From positions 1-8,880 of the forward strand of contig JABGRG010000136.1 in the NCBI GenBank assembly GCA_018648445.1: a DNA stretch of 8,880 nucleotides, read 5' to 3'. Origin of the DNA: Rhodospirillales bacterium. Its GTDB lineage: Bacteria; Pseudomonadota; Alphaproteobacteria; Rhodospirillales_A; JACZKS01. Below, piece after piece: positions 7,282-8,880 of the stretch (positions within the stretch are counted from its first letter, which is position 1; every line of letters starts with the position of its first letter). The position numbers and the translations under genes are program-made. The notes beneath the pieces are model-generated. The model had not been told where the DNA came from, did not search any database, and was given only the letters and a program-made list of their open reading frames with translations.

Positions 7282-7662
7282 TTAAATCTGGTTGGAGATT
7301 TCGATCAGATTTCCATCGGGATCGAAACAGTAAACCGACCAAATCAGACCTTTCGCACCGGTTCGCTCCACCGGCCCCTCAATTAATTCGACATCGTTGT
7401 CAACGAGAGCTGCGGCCACATCGGCCACCGGCGTTGTCGTCAGGAAACAAAGATCCCCCGAACCGGGGGTAGGAACCCGTGCCCGAGGGCTAAAGGGTGC
7501 CGATGCAGGGTGCAGATTAATTTTCTGATTACCGAAAGAAAGCGCAACCCTTCCGCCCGCGAATTCGTGGCGTTCCATTCCCAGGATGCCCACGTAAAAC
7601 CGGCAGGTCGCCTCGATATCGGCAACGGTCAAAACAAAATGATCCAGGGATACGAGGCGCAT
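7282..7662 (-). CDS. VOC-fold protein, GLOD5/STM3117-like glyoxalase domain protein
   Basis: This 126-residue single-domain protein belongs to the vicinal oxygen chelate superfamily (glyoxalase I, dioxygenases, fosfomycin-resistance enzymes). Two beta-alpha-beta-beta-beta modules are visible: LDHFVLTVADIEATCRFY from residue 6 and GDLCFLTTTPVADVAAAL from 69. Putative metal ligands are H8, H51 (INLHP), D70 and E121 (DPDGNLIEIS). The segments GNQKINLHP, PTPGSGDLCF and EGPVERTGAKG match the group typified by human GLOD5 and Salmonella STM3117, whose substrate is not settled. The chosen start ATG 7662 gives the family's MRLVSLDHF opening; an in-frame start further upstream at 7707 would add 15 residues inside the preceding gene and is not favoured. 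It starts 2 bases after the stop of the upstream helical-protein gene, so it is probably translated from the same transcript. Its stop lies 7 bases from the blh stop, facing it. Confidence 0.87.
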   Translation of the reverse strand: MRLVSLDHFVLTVADIEATCRFYVGILGMERHEFAGGRVALSFGNQKINLHPASAPFSPRARVPTPGSGDLCFLTTTPVADVAAALVDNDVELIEGPVERTGAKGLIWSVYCFDPDGNLIEISNQI

Positions 7663-7664
7663 CA

Positions 7665-8498
7665 CTAGTGTACTTCTTGGTTTTGGCGCTCCTGCTCGAC
7701 AATCCACCGAAGTTCTTCTTTGATGACGTCCGAATGCCGGTTCGGTTCCGCCCGCAGGACACCCGAAATGATTTCCAGGCGCACCGGCCGTGACAGCCGA
7801 TGGAAATTCTCAAGCATGAGGAACTTAACGCTGGGACGGATATTCGGCGACACAAGCAGGCTCAACACCAGCTTTCGCCGAATGTCGTGGCGCAGATTTC
7901 CGGCTTCGGCCAGTTGGAAGAATTCTTTCACGAAAGCGCGTGGCGCGATGACCCCTTCGATCAGCGCGCTCATATTCTGTCGTAACGCCGCGGTGTATTG
8001 CGTCCGCGTCTTGACGATAAAACGCGTCGCGTGTCGCCTGACATGGTTGATGGCGTTCGGCGCAAACGCGCTATCGGTTACCAGGCTGACCGCCTGACGC
8101 ACGAGCGGATGCTTCGTCGTTTCGCCAACCAGTTCGAACAGGCCGGAAACCAGCTCGGTCCGGTTTCCCATAGGGCTGAGACGCGCCGCCGCAGCAATGG
8201 CCATGGGCGCATCCGGATCGCGCGTCGCCAGCAACGCCAGCGGCAACGGATCCTCCAGATTTTGCAGATTCAGGTTCTTGTTCAGAAGATGTTCGGGAAC
8301 GAGAATTCGCGTCGTCTCGCCCGGCACGCAGATGGGGGTGCCTGTTTTGTAATGCTCTTTGATGCCAAGCGCGATTTTCAATCCTTCGTGGGTAATGCCG
8401 AGACCATCGGCATCGGTCGCGCCGCGACCAACCTCGGTTTTTTCCCGAAGTTCGTCGAGAGACTTACTATCCCAGGCTTGGGAATGTCCCCAATCCAT
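7665..8498 (-). CDS. All-helical protein of unknown function (HEAT-like in places)
   Basis: I do not recognise this 277-residue protein. The sequence from about residue 85 is almost all predicted amphipathic helix, with repeating Leu/Ala/Val heptads and Arg-rich turns (DPDAPMAIAAAARLSP, RRKLVLSLLVSPNIRPS, SRPVRLEIISGVLRAEP), suggesting a HEAT-like or other helical-repeat scaffold. The first 80 residues are polar with short loops and contain ITHEGLKIALGIKEHYK and TGTPICVPGETTR. No signal peptide, membrane segment, P-loop or catalytic motif is seen, and a single cysteine (C57) is present; it is probably cytoplasmic and may bind protein or nucleic acid. ATG 8498 (MDWGHSQAWD) is preferred because an AGAG lies 9 bases upstream and a possible -10 box sits around 8570. 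A TTG at 8549 would add 17 basic, lysine-rich residues and cannot be excluded. The VOC gene follows directly and seems to share its transcript. Confidence 0.75.
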   Translation of the reverse strand: MDWGHSQAWDSKSLDELREKTEVGRGATDADGLGITHEGLKIALGIKEHYKTGTPICVPGETTRILVPEHLLNKNLNLQNLEDPLPLALLATRDPDAPMAIAAAARLSPMGNRTELVSGLFELVGETTKHPLVRQAVSLVTDSAFAPNAINHVRRHATRFIVKTRTQYTAALRQNMSALIEGVIAPRAFVKEFFQLAEAGNLRHDIRRKLVLSLLVSPNIRPSVKFLMLENFHRLSRPVRLEIISGVLRAEPNRHSDVIKEELRWIVEQERQNQEVH

Positions 8499-8566
8499 GG
8501 GTTTGACTCTGCGCTGAGTTCGATTTGATTTTTTTTCTTGTCGTAACAAAGGTCCGACCCAGTCCC

Positions 8567-8572
8567 GTTATA
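8567..8572 (-). promoter_or_regulatory. Possible -10 box for the helical-protein gene
   Basis: On the minus strand this reads TATAAC, about 70 bases before ATG 8498. A TTGGGC lies 15 bases further upstream, a weak -35 at short spacing. Transcription from here would give a leader of roughly 55-65 bases to ATG 8498 but almost no leader for the alternative TTG at 8549. The -35 part falls within the palindrome at 8579-8601. Confidence 0.3.
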
Positions 8573-8578
8573 GACCCA

Positions 8579-8601
8579 TGCGGGAAAGCCCAATTCCCGC
8601 A
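8579..8601. repeat. Perfect 8-bp inverted repeat upstream of helical-protein gene
   Basis: TGCGGGAA (8579-8586) and TTCCCGCA (8594-8601) are exact reverse complements around a 7-base spacer (AGCCCAA). No T run follows on either strand, so it is not an intrinsic terminator. Its place just upstream of the putative -10 box suggests a protein-binding operator overlapping the -35 region. No regulator for it is evident in the window. Confidence 0.5.
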
Positions 8602-8835
8602 ATATTCTTACGACTTTGCCTCACAAGCTTTAACACCGGCTTAACGGCAAGCGTTTCGTTGCGCGCGCCGTCGGTTGATATTGCCTCCAGACCAAATCAG
8701 ACTACTGTTTGCGACGAGAATGGAGCGATTGGAAACGCGAATATCCGGCTCACAATAGGAAGACCTAGTGCCATTGCCCTCGCGCATTACTACATATTGT
8801 GATCTCTCTGTGTCGATTTTTCTTGATTGCTGGAT

Positions 8836-8880
8836 TCAAATTTCAAGTGCAACACCCAATGATTTGACGAAGGCTTCCAA
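8836..8880 (-). CDS. Possible C-terminal fragment of a gene cut by the window edge
   Basis: Reading in from the right edge on the minus strand gives LEAFVKSLGVALEI followed by TGA at 8838-8836. The alternation of hydrophobic residues looks like a real protein end, and the ending GVALEI recalls the C-termini of IS30-family transposases, where a VAL-type ending is common. Only 14 residues are visible, and another minus frame is also open through this stretch, so both the gene and the family are tentative. If it is an insertion sequence, the terminal repeat should lie shortly after the stop, at about 8800-8836. Confidence 0.25.
   Translation of the reverse strand: MEAFVKSLGVALEI

Larger units (their letters stand above)
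8499..8835. other. AT-richer intergenic region at right side
   Basis: About 340 bases separate the unknown helical-protein gene from the right-edge fragment. The only sizeable plus-strand frame (8578-8802, 74 codons) has no ribosome binding site or recognisable family and an irregular composition, so I do not call it. The part nearest the helical-protein gene should contain its promoter and a palindrome, listed separately. The stretch 8770-8835 is lower in GC than the genes to the left. No tRNA or terminator hairpin is evident. Confidence 0.5.

Noticed and set aside
8578..8802. A 74-codon plus-strand frame in the right intergenic region
   Set aside because: No ribosome binding site, no family resemblance, and it begins inside the palindrome region that fits a regulatory role better.

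Overview
The window looks like chromosomal DNA of a free-living Gram-negative alphaproteobacterium, perhaps Rhodospirillales. This rests on GC-rich codon usage, use of TTG starts, and family resemblance of the products, not on any search. Seven substantial genes are complete in the window. No rRNA, tRNA, CRISPR array or complete mobile element is visible.

Layout: (1) 1-195 is the left edge without a confident gene; it carries a long-range inverted repeat (1-11 with 85-95) and a short palindrome. (2) 196-1122, minus strand, encodes a class II histone-deacetylase-superfamily amidohydrolase. (3) 1379-2497 and 2503-5691, plus strand, encode a periplasmic adaptor and an inner-membrane RND permease, 5 bases apart, forming one efflux unit. 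The adaptor very probably starts at a TTG with a strong ribosome binding site, giving a clean signal peptide. No outer-membrane channel gene or dedicated regulator is adjacent. (4) 5821-6168 and 6234-7274, plus strand, encode an ArsR-type repressor of the BigR/SqrR persulfide-sensing group and a persulfide dioxygenase-rhodanese fusion (Blh). Both sensor cysteines and all catalytic residues I looked for are present. (5) Convergent to this, on the minus strand, are a gene for an all-helical protein of unknown function (7665-8498) and, 2 bases after it, a GLOD5-like VOC protein (7282-7662). (6) 8499-8880 is a more AT-rich region with a perfect 8-bp inverted repeat upstream of the unknown gene. 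At the right edge there is a possible C-terminal fragment of another gene.

How the genes work together: the repressor-Blh pair is a compact reactive-sulfur detoxification circuit. Persulfide or polysulfide would oxidise the two cysteines of the repressor, release the promoter upstream of 5821, and induce an enzyme that oxidises glutathione persulfide to sulfite and passes sulfane sulfur through its rhodanese domain. The sulfide:quinone reductase and the sulfite exporter often found near such operons are absent here. The RND pair exports an unknown substrate; its proton-relay positions differ from AcrB. The unknown helical protein and VOC protein appear co-transcribed, but their joint role cannot be read from the sequence. 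I see no convincing undescribed system. The least explained parts are the helical protein with its palindromic upstream region, the left-edge structured element, and the right-edge fragment.
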